DNA of 64,000 nt from Paenibacillus sp. 32352. GTDB lineage: Bacteria; Bacillota; Bacilli; Paenibacillales; NBRC-103111. Every line of letters starts with the position of its first letter. The first letter of the stretch is position 1. Positions 19,833 through 28,228 of this stretch are shown in pieces. The position numbers and the translations under genes are program-made. Below the pieces are notes generated by a model, which saw only the letters and a program-made list of their open reading frames with translations, was not told the DNA's origin and ran no database searches. The stretch spans positions 1-64,000 of the forward strand of contig NZ_MZNT01000006.1 of assembly GCF_002042965.1 (NCBI RefSeq), given 5' to 3'.

Positions 19833-19958
19833 ATGCTGTTAGTCATGAGTTATCAGGCGGTATGGAATTCCAGTGTTCCTCCCTATAGGGCGGACCTGGC
19901 TGATATCCTCTGCCCGGTGAAATATGAACATCCTCGGCGTATGGGGCGTGCCCTATGA
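19833..19958 (+). CDS. Small hypothetical protein coupled to the phosphoesterase
   Basis: A 41-residue reading frame (MLLVMSYQAVWNSS...) preceded by AAGGAG eleven bases before its ATG. Its TGA stop overlaps the ATG of the next gene (ATGA). The downstream gene has no good ribosome site of its own, so this frame may serve to bring ribosomes to it. I recognise no domain. It could be a leader peptide or a real small protein. Confidence 0.45.
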   Translation: MLLVMSYQAVWNSSVPPYRADLADILCPVKYEHPRRMGRAL

Positions 19959-20815
19959 CCTCCAAGCTCAGCAGAAGATCTTTTCTGAAGCATGCGCTGT
20001 CCGGCTTCGCGCAGCTTGCCGTATTATCCGCAGGCGGTTACGGTTACGCACGCTATGCCGAACCTCGCTGGCTGCAAACCAAGCATCTGACCTTAACGCT
20101 GAAGCGGCTGCCTCCCGCCTTTAACGGGATGCGGATCGTCCAATTCAGCGACGTACATCTCGGGTTCCATTATACAGCGGAGCAGCTCTCTCATCTGGTC
20201 GGCATTATCCAGTCCCATGAACCCGATCTGATCTGCTTTACCGGTGACCTGTACGACTACGTCGTTCTGGAAGACGCCCCTGCGGTTATTCAGGCGTTGT
20301 CCCGTCTGGAAGCCCCTCTCGGCAAAGGAGCGGTTCTTGGAAATCACGATTACTACGGCAAGGAGCCGAAGAAAATTACGAAGATTTTGGCCGACAGTGG
20401 CTTCTATGTCTTGAACAACCAGTCCGTCGCCCTGAACCGGGGCAAGGATTACATATGGCTGAGCGGCATAGAAGATATGTGGAACGGGCAGCCGGACATC
20501 GACAAGGCGATGCAATCCGTGCCCCCTAACGACTTTGTGCTGCTGCTGTCCCATTGTCCCGATTTCGCCGATATCGCTCTTCAATATCCGATCGATTTGC
20601 AGCTATCCGGTCACAGTCACGGCGGCCAGGTGCGGCTTCCCTTCTATGGCCATATCGTCACTCCCGAATACGCCAAAAAATACGTAGACGGCCTGTATAT
20701 TTTGGGCGACGGCAAGCTGCAGGTCTATACCAATCGGGGCATCGGCGTGTCCCAATACCCGATCCGGTTTTACTGCCGTCCGGAGTTAACGGTCTTAACC
20801 CTGCAATCGGGGTAA
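19955..20815 (+). CDS. Tat-exported metallophosphoesterase, YkuE-like
   Basis: A 286-residue calcineurin-like phosphoesterase with a twin-arginine signal (SRRSFLKHALSG, then a hydrophobic stretch to about residue 30). The metal ligands appear as FSDVHLG, FTGDLYD, LGNHDYY, LSHCPDF and LSGHSHGGQ. It resembles B. subtilis YkuE, a wall-located Tat substrate, and more remotely LpxH-type hydrolases; the natural substrate is unknown. The start overlaps the stop of a 41-residue frame upstream. It is followed by a hairpin shared with speB. Confidence 0.88.
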   Translation: MTSKLSRRSFLKHALSGFAQLAVLSAGGYGYARYAEPRWLQTKHLTLTLKRLPPAFNGMRIVQFSDVHLGFHYTAEQLSHLVGIIQSHEPDLICFTGDLYDYVVLEDAPAVIQALSRLEAPLGKGAVLGNHDYYGKEPKKITKILADSGFYVLNNQSVALNRGKDYIWLSGIEDMWNGQPDIDKAMQSVPPNDFVLLLSHCPDFADIALQYPIDLQLSGHSHGGQVRLPFYGHIVTPEYAKKYVDGLYILGDGKLQVYTNRGIGVSQYPIRFYCRPELTVLTLQSG

Positions 20816-20882
20816 GCTTGCCGTACGAAGACCCGCAAAATGGAGCCTCGATTCTTAAGCCCATGGAATGAATAAATTATGT

Positions 20883-20922
20883 AAAAAGGCAGCCCCTGCG
20901 CCATCGGCGCAAGAGCTGCCTC
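20883..20922 (-). terminator. Terminator after speB
   Basis: Minus-strand stem AGGCAGC/GCTGCCT (20915-20921 with 20887-20893) with an inner TGCGCC/GGCGCA pairing, followed by five Us (20883-20887). The plus-strand tail is pyrimidine-rich too, so it may also end the phosphoesterase transcript. Confidence 0.8.
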
Positions 20923-20937
20923 TTTCTATTGCATCTA

Positions 20938-21807
20938 TTATTTCACTAGTCCGAGCAAAATTTCTCTGATAAGCTTAGCCGCTACAATTTGCGTCTGCTC
21001 CGTCGGATCGTAGGCAGGGGCTACCTCCACCACATCGGCGCCAACGACATTCAGGTTAGCCGCAGCCATTGCATGAATTGCAGCCAGCAGCTCCTTCGAG
21101 GTGATGCCGCCCGCTTCTGCGGTACCGGTACCCGGTGCGCAGGAAGGATCGAGGACATCGATATCGATAGTCAAATAAACCGGACGACCCGCCAGCTCCG
21201 GAAGCACCTTTTTCAAAGGCTCCAATACTTCGAACGGATGGAAGTTGATATTCTCGCGGGCATAGCGGAATTCTTCGCGGGAGCCGGAGCGGATACCAAA
21301 CTGGTAAATGTTGCGTCCGCCCATTAACTCAGCCGCTTTGCGAAGCGGTGTGGAGTGCGACAGCGGTTCGCCTTCGTACTGCTCGCGCAAATCCGCATGA
21401 GCGTCGAAATGAACGATCGCCAAATCAGGGTATTTGGCATAAACCTCGCGGAAGATCGGCCAAGAGCACAGATGCTCTCCGCCAAGACCGAGCGGGAATT
21501 TGCCGTCATTCAGCAAGCCGCGGACATATTCACCGATGATATCCAGGCTGCGCGCCGCATTGCCGAAAGGCAGCAGCAAATCGCCTGCATCGAAGTACTT
21601 TATGTCCTCGAGGCTTTTGTCAAGATAAGGGCTGTACTCCTCCAGACCGATCGACACTTCGCGGATACGCGGAGGGCCAAAGCGGGAGCCTGGACGGAAG
21701 CTGACCGTAAAGTCCATAGGCATACCATATATAACGGCTCGGGATGCCTCGTAATCATCAGAACTTAAAATAAATACGTTACCGGAATAAGCTTGATCCA
21801 AACGCAT
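20938..21807 (-). CDS. speB: Agmatinase
   Basis: A 289-residue ureohydrolase that splits agmatine into putrescine and urea. Manganese ligands appear in GGEHLCSWPIF, VHFDAHADLR and TIDIDVLDPSCAPGTGTAEAGG, and the whole sequence tracks B. subtilis SpeB. I chose the ATG at 21807 (MRLDQAYSGNVF, the conserved start, with AAGGAAG nine bases upstream) over a GTG three codons earlier. It follows speE by 28 bases and is co-transcribed, so putrescine made here could feed spermidine synthase directly. Confidence 0.96.
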   Translation of the reverse strand: MRLDQAYSGNVFILSSDDYEASRAVIYGMPMDFTVSFRPGSRFGPPRIREVSIGLEEYSPYLDKSLEDIKYFDAGDLLLPFGNAARSLDIIGEYVRGLLNDGKFPLGLGGEHLCSWPIFREVYAKYPDLAIVHFDAHADLREQYEGEPLSHSTPLRKAAELMGGRNIYQFGIRSGSREEFRYARENINFHPFEVLEPLKKVLPELAGRPVYLTIDIDVLDPSCAPGTGTAEAGGITSKELLAAIHAMAAANLNVVGADVVEVAPAYDPTEQTQIVAAKLIREILLGLVK

Positions 21808-21835
21808 GCGTGACACTTCCTTACTTTAGAGATAT

Positions 21836-22663
21836 TTATTTCGTAAGATCTTCTACGAATTTCGGCAAGGCGAAAGCCGCTTTATGCAGTCGAGGCGTGT
21901 AGTACTTCGTCTCGATTTCAGGAATTTTCGTCTCATCGACCTCGAGCGGATCGTACTTTTTGCTGCCCATCGTGAAGGTCCACAAGCCGCTTGGGTACGT
22001 CGGAATATTCGCGCAGTATACGCGTACGATCGGGAAGATTTCTTTTACATCACGGTTTACCGTTTGGATCAAGTCCGCCTTGAACCAAGGATTGTCCGTT
22101 TGCGCTACGAAAATACCGTCTTCCTTCAATGCTTCGAAGATGCCTTGATAAAATCCGCGGGTGAACAGCTCTACTGCCGGTCCAACCGGCTCCGTAGAGT
22201 CGACCATAATGACATCGTATGTATTTTTATGATCATGGATATGCATGTAGCCGTCGTTCACGATAACCTCTACGCGGGGGTTATCCAGCTGCCCTGCGAT
22301 TTCCGGCAAGTACTTCTTGGAATACTCGATTACTTTACCGTCGATTTCTACAAGTACCGCTTTCTCCACTTCAGGGTGCTTCAGCACTTCGCGGATAACC
22401 CCGCCGTCGCCGCCGCCTACAACCAGCACATGCTTAGGATTAGGATGCGTGTAAAGCGCAGGGTGCGCCACCATTTCATGGTACACAAACTCATCCTTAA
22501 TCGTAGTCATCACCATGCCGTCCAAAACAAGCATGCGTCCGAATTCTTCTGTATCGATCATGGCGAGGTCTTGAAAGGCGGTCTTCTCCGTTACAAGCGT
22601 CTCACGAATTTTTGCGGTAATGCCGAAACTTTCGGTTTGCTTCTCCGTGTACCACAATTCCAT
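21836..22663 (-). CDS. speE: Polyamine aminopropyltransferase (spermidine synthase)
   Basis: A 275-residue enzyme that transfers aminopropyl from decarboxylated SAM to putrescine. It has the small N-terminal beta domain and then the Rossmann fold with [17 protein letters not shown] (SAM binding), [16 protein letters not shown] and the catalytic region [19 protein letters not shown] is conserved near the end. AAGGGTGAA precedes the ATG. It forms the operon speE-speB on the minus strand, divergent from the class A PBP, exactly as in B. subtilis. Confidence 0.96.
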   Translation of the reverse strand: MELWYTEKQTESFGITAKIRETLVTEKTAFQDLAMIDTEEFGRMLVLDGMVMTTIKDEFVYHEMVAHPALYTHPNPKHVLVVGGGDGGVIREVLKHPEVEKAVLVEIDGKVIEYSKKYLPEIAGQLDNPRVEVIVNDGYMHIHDHKNTYDVIMVDSTEPVGPAVELFTRGFYQGIFEALKEDGIFVAQTDNPWFKADLIQTVNRDVKEIFPIVRVYCANIPTYPSGLWTFTMGSKKYDPLEVDETKIPEIETKYYTPRLHKAAFALPKFVEDLTK

Positions 22664-22786
22664 TATCAGTTCACCCTTCCTTCTTCATCATACCGGTTCA
22701 TTCCAGGTCCTGAAGCGTATGGTTTTTTCCTATTCCAAACGGGCCGATTTCCTGCGTTATCTGCTTCTGGTTTTGCGTCAAGTTGT

Positions 22787-22814
22787 ATTATAGTGTATCC
22801 ACCCGAAAATGCAA
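22787..22814 (-). promoter_or_regulatory. speE-speB promoter
   Basis: Minus-strand -35 TTGCAT (22809-22814), 16-base spacer, consensus -10 TATAAT (22787-22792). The leader to the speE ATG would be about 115 nt. I saw no riboswitch pattern in it. Confidence 0.6.
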
Positions 22815-22873
22815 ATACAAACCGGATGAAATTCGGAACCTTTAAAAAAAATTAACGCGGATGCCGCAATCCT

Positions 22874-22904
22874 TGAATAGCCGTTTCTATGTTTTTCCAT
22901 AATG
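22874..22904 (+). promoter_or_regulatory. Forespore (sigma-G/F-type) promoter of pbpG
   Basis: TGAATA (22874-22879), 18-base spacer, CATAATG (22898-22904) fits the sigma-G pattern TGAATA-N17/18-CATACTA. It leaves a leader of about 120 nt that includes a T7 run at 22981-22987 after a short ACTGG/CCAGT hairpin. In B. subtilis pbpG is expressed in the forespore. Confidence 0.6.
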
Positions 22905-23032
22905 GAAAGTAAGGACTCTTATAAGCTTGGGTTGAAATAGCCCTACAAAGCGGGCACTGGCCTTGAGCCTAGTCCAGTCCTTTTTTTGGGGGAGCTCCAA
23001 AATTATAATGTTGTATGAAAGGAGGGATGATC

Positions 23033-25084
23033 GTGTCCGATGCGAAAAAGAACAAACCGGCCGAGCCGGACGAGCTTCGCTGGTTCCGAAAGCTGAAATC
23101 GGCTGTCTCGCTCACTTTCTCTACGCTCCTTATGACTACGGCCGTCATCTTCATCCTGCTGTTATATATGCGTTCCCAGGCGCTGCCGGTCTCCAAAATG
23201 GGTCCCTCGACCGAAATGTACGATATGCACGGAGAGGTGCTGGAAACATTAAACGGGGGAAAAAACCGCCAGGAGGTTCCTCTTGACAACATTTCCCCTT
23301 ATTTGGTCGAAGCGACGCTGGCCATTGAGGATCGTAATTTTTACAATCATTACGGCTTTGATCTGCGCGGGATCGCACGGGCGGCCGTCGTCAACCTGCA
23401 GCATATGGCCAAGGTTCAGGGGGCCGGTACGATTACGCAGCAGCTGGCCCGGAATCTGTACTTATCACACGAGCGCACATGGTCGAGAAAGCTGAAGGAA
23501 ACGTACTACGCCGTCCAAATGGAATTGCATATGACCAAGGACGAAATATTGGACGAGTATTTGAATCAAATTTATTACGGGCATTCCACCTACGGCATTC
23601 AGGCGGCGGCCAAGCTGTTCTTCGGCAAGGATGCCAAGGATTTGACGCTTGCCGAAAGCGCCATGCTGGCCGGTATTCCGAAAGGTCCCCGCTACTATTC
23701 TCCCTACTATGATATGAAAAGCGCAAAGGACCGGCAGGAAACGGTGCTCCAAACGATGGTCCATGCCGGCATCATCAGTCAGGGACAGGCCGATCAGGCG
23801 GCTAAGGAAAAGCTGACAATCCTGCCGTTGGAGCCCCGCAAACCGGCGATCGCGGGCTACTTCCGCGATTATGTGCGCAGTGTGGCGACGGAAAAGCTGG
23901 GCATTACGGAGGACCAGTTCGATGACGGCGGCCTGAAAATCTATACGACGCTGGATATGAATACCCAGAGGGTCGCCGAAGAAACCGTGAGCTCCCAATT
24001 GGAGCCCTATCCGGAGATGCAGGCCGCACTGGTGGCAATCGACCCGCGCAACGGCTACGTCAAAGCGATGGTCGGCGGACGCAACTACAGCGAGAATCAA
24101 TATAACCGGGCATTGTCCAATACCCGGCAGCCGGGCTCTTCCTTTAAGCCGATCATGTATGTCACCGCGCTTCAGCAAAAGCAGTATACCCCGGTGACAC
24201 GGTTTAAAAGCGAGCCTACGACATTCACCTATGACAACGGAAAGCAAACGTACACGCCGAGCAACTTCGATAACAAGTATTTTGACTGGATCGATCTGCG
24301 GCAGGCGATCGCCAAATCGGACAACATCTTCGCCGTTCATACCATACTGGACGTAGGGCCGGAGAATGTCATTGCGATGGCGCGCAAAATGGGCATCAAC
24401 AGCCCGATGAAGCCGCTCCCCTCGCTAGCGCTTGGCACCTTCCCGGTAAGCCCGTTCGAGATGGCGTCCGCCTTCGGCATCTTCGCCAACCAAGGCGTCC
24501 GGGTCGAGCCTACAATCATCACCCGCATCGAAGACAGCTACGGGCGGGTTCTGTATCAGGCGAATCCGGCCAAGGAAACGGTCATCCCGCCTTCTTACAC
24601 TTACGTCATGACGCAGCTCATGGAGAGCGTATTCGAGACGGGGGGCACCGGCAACCGCGTCTCCGCCGTGCTGAAGCGTCCGGTTGCGGGCAAGACCGGC
24701 ACCACCAACACAGACGCCTGGCTGGTCGGCTATACGCCCGAGCTGTCGACGGCCGTCTGGGTCGGTTATGACAAAGACCGGAACATCAATGCGGTAGAAT
24801 CGCATCTGGCCGCCCCTATCTTTGCGGAGTTTACGGAGCATGCGCTGGAGTCGGTTCCGCCGAAGCTGTTCCCGATCCCTGACGGGGTGACCAGCGTCTA
24901 CATTGATCCGGCGACAGGCAAGCTGGCGAATGATGACTGCCCTAACTCCAGAATGGAAGCCTTCGTGCAGGGAACCGAGCCTACCGACTACTGCACCGAG
25001 CAGAAGAAAGAGCCTGTGAAGCCGGCCAAGCCAAAAGGCAACGGCACCTGGTGGGAAGATCTGAAGCGCTGGTGGAACGATTGA
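23033..25084 (+). CDS. pbpG: Class A penicillin-binding protein, PbpG (PBP2D)-like
   Basis: A 683-residue bifunctional peptidoglycan synthase with one N-terminal membrane anchor (about 29-51). The GT51 transglycosylase has EDRNFYNHYGFD and GAGTITQQLARNLYL. The transpeptidase has S-x-x-K in PGSSFKPI, SDN and KTGT. A short Lys/Pro-rich tail ends in tryptophans. Divergence from speE and ywhD nearby match the B. subtilis pbpG locus, and a forespore-type promoter precedes it, so a role in spore germ-wall synthesis is likely. I chose GTG at 23033 (GGAGG seven bases upstream); ATGs at 23015 and 23027 overlap that site. Confidence 0.9.
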   Translation: MSDAKKNKPAEPDELRWFRKLKSAVSLTFSTLLMTTAVIFILLLYMRSQALPVSKMGPSTEMYDMHGEVLETLNGGKNRQEVPLDNISPYLVEATLAIEDRNFYNHYGFDLRGIARAAVVNLQHMAKVQGAGTITQQLARNLYLSHERTWSRKLKETYYAVQMELHMTKDEILDEYLNQIYYGHSTYGIQAAAKLFFGKDAKDLTLAESAMLAGIPKGPRYYSPYYDMKSAKDRQETVLQTMVHAGIISQGQADQAAKEKLTILPLEPRKPAIAGYFRDYVRSVATEKLGITEDQFDDGGLKIYTTLDMNTQRVAEETVSSQLEPYPEMQAALVAIDPRNGYVKAMVGGRNYSENQYNRALSNTRQPGSSFKPIMYVTALQQKQYTPVTRFKSEPTTFTYDNGKQTYTPSNFDNKYFDWIDLRQAIAKSDNIFAVHTILDVGPENVIAMARKMGINSPMKPLPSLALGTFPVSPFEMASAFGIFANQGVRVEPTIITRIEDSYGRVLYQANPAKETVIPPSYTYVMTQLMESVFETGGTGNRVSAVLKRPVAGKTGTTNTDAWLVGYTPELSTAVWVGYDKDRNINAVESHLAAPIFAEFTEHALESVPPKLFPIPDGVTSVYIDPATGKLANDDCPNSRMEAFVQGTEPTDYCTEQKKEPVKPAKPKGNGTWWEDLKRWWND

Positions 25085-25091
25085 TGAGGGA

Positions 25092-25113
25092 GCCGCATCG
25101 GATACGGTGCGGC
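25092..25113 (+). terminator. pbpG terminator stem without U-tract
   Basis: A 22-base hairpin (GCCGCA ... TGCGGC) starting eight bases after the pbpG stop. It is followed by GAGTCTG, not Ts. An identical 22-base sequence with a proper T-run stands at 25327. The pair brackets the repeat element. Confidence 0.6.
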
Positions 25114-25326
25114 GAGTCTGTTAAAAAAACCGAAAATCTGAAAATTCGCTTCGGTCCCCCGGTGAGGTATCCCCTTCCGGCCGCTGTTGTTCTCGGGAAA
25201 CTTTGATTATATACGCTTTATAGCGGGGATTTCCCGAAAACAAAGGCGAACGCTATCGCTCCTACAAAGGATACCCCGCCTGTCACCTTTTCCATTTTCT
25301 GCATGATAGGTTTTTTCAACGACCTG
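25114..25326. repeat. Palindromic intergenic repeat element, copy 1 (213 bp)
   Basis: This stretch aligns end to end with 35641-35849. Shared blocks include CTGAAAATCTGAAAATT, CCGGTGAGGTATCCCC, GGAAACTTTGATTA, CGCTTTATAGCGGG and ACAAAGGCGAACGCTATCG. It is one large imperfect palindrome: inner arms 25187-25202 and 25228-25243 (TTGTTCTCGGGAAACT and its partner), a GGTATCC/GGATACC pair farther out, and ends related by inversion (GTTAAAAAAACC at the left, GGTTTTTTCAAC at the right). It has no reading frame. It is flanked by a 22-bp direct repeat that is a terminator stem. It looks like a non-autonomous mobile element or a structured RNA. Confidence 0.75.
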
Positions 25327-25354
25327 GCCGCATCGGATACGGTGCGGCTTTTTT
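25327..25354 (+). terminator. Complete terminator after repeat copy 1
   Basis: The 22-base hairpin 25327-25348 is identical to 25092-25113 and is followed by six Ts (25349-25354). It is presumably the original pbpG terminator, now displaced by the element. Confidence 0.75.
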
Positions 25355-25431
25355 GCTTTTTTAGCCAAATTCCTTCCATATTATGACACACAGCTATGCT
25401 ATACTATGAGGACAACATTGGAGGTGCGTTT

Positions 25432-25962
25432 ATGGGGCTTCATTCCATTCTAACTGCGGCAAAAAGCATCACAGAGCGGCTGGATGCGGCCGGCATCCCT
25501 TATGCTTCCGGCGGAAGCGGCCTATTGTACAGCCTCGGGCTCACAGAGCAGGTTCGCGACTGGGATATCACGACGGAGGCACCGCTTGAGGATGTGGAGA
25601 AAGCACTGAAAGGAATTTCGTGGACCAGGGCCGTCAGTGGGGATTATCCCTTTGCAAGCAGCTACCGGCTTTCCATCACACACGGTTCCCTTCCTGTAGA
25701 TCTGATAGGCGGCTTCGCGATTCATACGGATGCCGGATTATGCCGGCTGTATTCCCATTCCTCCCGCGTATGGGAAGGCATCCCTATGGGGAGTCCCGAA
25801 GTATGGGCGGCCGCCTATGCATTGATGAACCGTGAGGAGAAGGCGAATAAGCTATTCTCCTATTTGACCGAATGCGGAGCGGACCAGGAGAGGCTGCAGC
25901 AGCTGCTGCAGGAACCGCTGCCAGAGCCTGTCCGCAGCAGACTTCTCGCTTTAACAATATGA
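25432..25962 (+). CDS. Putative nucleotidyltransferase-fold protein
   Basis: A 176-residue protein I cannot name. G27-G-S-G followed by D43-W-D fits the hG[GS]...DhDh signature of polymerase-beta-type nucleotidyltransferases, and LPVDLIGG could supply the third acidic residue. The rest is helical with a Gln/Glu/Leu-rich C-terminus. No antitoxin-like or HEPN partner lies beside it. GGAGGT six bases before the ATG at 25432 decides the start over an ATG twelve codons earlier. An extended -10-like TGCTATACT lies just upstream, so it is probably monocistronic. Confidence 0.6.
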   Translation: MGLHSILTAAKSITERLDAAGIPYASGGSGLLYSLGLTEQVRDWDITTEAPLEDVEKALKGISWTRAVSGDYPFASSYRLSITHGSLPVDLIGGFAIHTDAGLCRLYSHSSRVWEGIPMGSPEVWAAAYALMNREEKANKLFSYLTECGADQERLQQLLQEPLPEPVRSRLLALTI

Positions 25963-26064
25963 TTTTCAATGCAGGTCAAGCGTTAGCCGGATATCAGAAA
26001 CTTTTGCGCCATTTGCCGCGTTATATACCATACAAACTAATTTTTCCATAGGTAAGGTTGGGAA

Positions 26065-26739
26065 ATGATGAAGCTAAAATGGAAGCTTACGGCTGTCATC
26101 GTGCTGATTGCCGCTCCGATCTTCACTGTATTCACGATTAACAGCATTGTGAAATCCTCCGCGGCACCGTACATTGTCAGTGTTGAGGAGGCTCCTAAGG
26201 CCGAGGCTATTCTTGTTCTGGGTGCAAGGGTATATCCTAACGGCTCGGTATCCAGCATGCTGGGAGACCGATTGGATGCGGCCCTTGAGCTCAAGGAGGC
26301 AGGCAAAGCGGACCGGTTCATTGTGAGCGGTGATCACGGCAGAATGGATTACGACGAGGTCAATACGATGAGACGCTATCTGGAGCAGCGAAATGTAGAA
26401 CCGGAGCATATCTTCATGGATCACGCCGGATTTAGCACATATGAAAGCATGTACCGCGCTAAAGATATTTTCCAGGCGAAAAAAGTCGTGATCGTGACCC
26501 AGGAGTACCATCTGATGCGCGCTGTCTATACCGCCCGGCAAATGGGTTTGGATGCTTACGGCGTCGCCTCGGACAGGCAGCAATACGCCGGGATGCCGCG
26601 CTACGAAACCCGCGAGGTATTAGCCAGGAACAAAGACTTTCTTTATGTAAATTTATTAAAGCCTAAACCGACTTATTTGGGGGACCCGATTCCCGTGATG
26701 ACCTCTGACGGAAGAATCACCTCTGACGGCAAATCATAA
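26065..26739 (+). CDS. SanA/YdcF-like DUF218 membrane-anchored protein
   Basis: A 224-residue protein with one N-terminal membrane helix (about 7-26). The DUF218 core follows: AEAILVLGARVYPNGSVSSMLGDRLDAALEL, FIVSGDHGRMDYDEVNTMRRYL, FMDHAGFSTYESMYRA and VVIVTQEYHLMRAVYTARQMGLD. Relatives such as E. coli SanA affect envelope permeability and vancomycin sensitivity; the reaction is unknown. A second ATG directly follows the first. It is the first of three plus-strand genes with short gaps (23 and 27 bases), so an operon with the acetyltransferase and phosphoesterase is likely. Confidence 0.85.
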   Translation: MMKLKWKLTAVIVLIAAPIFTVFTINSIVKSSAAPYIVSVEEAPKAEAILVLGARVYPNGSVSSMLGDRLDAALELKEAGKADRFIVSGDHGRMDYDEVNTMRRYLEQRNVEPEHIFMDHAGFSTYESMYRAKDIFQAKKVVIVTQEYHLMRAVYTARQMGLDAYGVASDRQQYAGMPRYETREVLARNKDFLYVNLLKPKPTYLGDPIPVMTSDGRITSDGKS

Positions 26740-26761
26740 CGAACTCAGGTGAACAGAAGCT

Positions 26762-27325
26762 ATGCCTATGAAGCTGCAAGCTGACATTGTCCATATACGC
26801 CCCCTCGCTCTATCCGATGCCGAAGCGCTGCATCGCCTTCGCACCGAGAACCGGGAATACCACCGGCTGTTTGAGCCGGTCCGCCCGGACGACCATTTTA
26901 CGCTTGAGTTCCAGGAGGAACAAATTCGCCTAAGCCTGGTAAATGCGCAAAACGATACCAGCTACAGCTTCGGTATTTTTTTAAATGAAAGCGAGCATTT
27001 AATTGGACGCGTTAACCTATCCTCTGTATTCCGGGGGCCTTGGCAAAACGCTAATATCGGCTATTATTTAGATAAAGGGCATACAGGCAAAGGCTATGCG
27101 ACGGAAGCCGTCAAGCTGACCGTACATTGCGCCTTCCACCATTTGAAGCTGCATCGCGTCCAAGGCGCTGTTATGCCCCGCAATACACCTTCCATCCGTG
27201 TGCTTGAGAAAGCAGGTTTTCGTTACGAGGGCTTAGCCCGAAACTACTTGCATATTCATGATGTGTGGGAGGATCATAATATTTATGCAATTACCTGTGA
27301 GGAGCAGCAGCAGGATCTTCCTTAA
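26762..27325 (+). CDS. RimJ/RimL-type GNAT N-acetyltransferase
   Basis: A 187-residue acetyltransferase of the GNAT fold. Acetyl-CoA binding is seen in GYYLDKGHTGKGYATEAVKL, followed by LHRVQGAVMPRNTPSIRVLEKAGFRYEGLARNYLHI, the pattern of the ribosomal-protein alanine acetyltransferase (RimJ/RimL/YdaF) group. The substrate is not determinable. It lies 22 bases after the SanA-like gene and 26 before the phosphoesterase. Confidence 0.88.
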   Translation: MPMKLQADIVHIRPLALSDAEALHRLRTENREYHRLFEPVRPDDHFTLEFQEEQIRLSLVNAQNDTSYSFGIFLNESEHLIGRVNLSSVFRGPWQNANIGYYLDKGHTGKGYATEAVKLTVHCAFHHLKLHRVQGAVMPRNTPSIRVLEKAGFRYEGLARNYLHIHDVWEDHNIYAITCEEQQQDLP

Positions 27326-27351
27326 TTTCAGGTAGCCAGGAGGGCTGCATA

Positions 27352-28092
27352 ATGCAAAAAATAGCTGTCATATCCGATATTCACGGCAACATTCCGGCTC
27401 TCGATGCAGTGCTAGAGGACATACGCCAGCGGGGAGTCACGGCTATCTATTGTTTGGGAGATTTGGTCGGTACCGGCCCTCATCCGGCCGAAGCCGTTGA
27501 TACCATCAAGGAGCTGTGTCCCGTCGTTGTAATGGGAAACTGGGATCATCTATTGACCAAGCCTAGTCAGGACGAGGTTCTCCAATGGCATCAGCGCCGG
27601 TTAGGGGAGGAACGCCTCCGCTGGCTCGGGCAGCTTCCCTTCTCCCACGATTTTATGATGAGCGGCAAGAAGATCCGGTTGTTTCACGCATCCCCGGTCA
27701 GTGTGTATACGCGCATTCAGCCGTGGGATTCAATGGAAAGCCGGCTCACCATGTTTCATAATACCGACCAGACAGGAGGAACGGATGGCAGCGAGCTGCC
27801 CGATGTCGTCGGCTACGGAGACATTCACAACGCCTACTCCCAAAATCTGCGCGGAAGAACGCTGTTTAATGCAGGCAGCGTAGGCAACCCTCTCGACATC
27901 CCGCAGGCCTCCTATGCCATATTGGAAGGGCAGCTCGACAGCTCCGTTCCTTCCGCCTTCTCCATCCAGCTTGTCCGGGTTCCTTATGATATCGAGCTGG
28001 CCGTCCGTCTGGCGGAGCAGGCCGATATTCCGCTGCTCGAACCGTACAGCCGCGAGCTTCGAACAGGGCGTTACCGCGGCTTGAAGGAATAA
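27352..28092 (+). CDS. Metallophosphoesterase (YfcE-like)
   Basis: A 246-residue cytoplasmic calcineurin-like phosphoesterase. Metal-binding motifs are ISDIHGNIPALDAVL, YCLGDLVGTGPHP, MGNWDH, LFHASP and GYGDIHNAYSQ (GxxH-like), with NAGSVGNPLDIPQASYAIL typical of the PF12850 group. AGGAGG lies about eight bases before the ATG. It is the last gene of the three-gene run and is followed by a bidirectional terminator. Confidence 0.88.
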   Translation: MQKIAVISDIHGNIPALDAVLEDIRQRGVTAIYCLGDLVGTGPHPAEAVDTIKELCPVVVMGNWDHLLTKPSQDEVLQWHQRRLGEERLRWLGQLPFSHDFMMSGKKIRLFHASPVSVYTRIQPWDSMESRLTMFHNTDQTGGTDGSELPDVVGYGDIHNAYSQNLRGRTLFNAGSVGNPLDIPQASYAILEGQLDSSVPSAFSIQLVRVPYDIELAVRLAEQADIPLLEPYSRELRTGRYRGLKE

Positions 28093-28111
28093 TTCTATTT
28101 TTGTCCAACAC

Positions 28112-28139
28112 AAAAAGGCAGACCGAGGTCTGCCTTTTT
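28112..28139 (+). terminator. Bidirectional terminator between convergent genes
   Basis: AAAAAGGCAGACC-GAGG-TCTGCCTTTTT: a perfect stem flanked by As on one side and Ts on the other. It serves both the phosphoesterase (plus) and ywhD (minus). Confidence 0.9.
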
Positions 28140-28228
28140 GCTGTCCTAGTATATGTTGCATATACTGAGCAATAGTATACATCGTTCGCGAGGACTTATA
28201 CAATGGAAGTCACATAATGTACATAATT

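Noticed and set aside
22905..23010. The structured pbpG leader as a T-box or other known riboswitch
   Set aside because: No AGGGTGGNACCGCG-type T-box sequence, specifier loop or other class signature is present.
25432..25962. The nucleotidyltransferase-like protein as one half of a toxin-antitoxin pair
   Set aside because: No HEPN or other short partner gene adjoins it, and it lies alone between a terminator and an unrelated operon.
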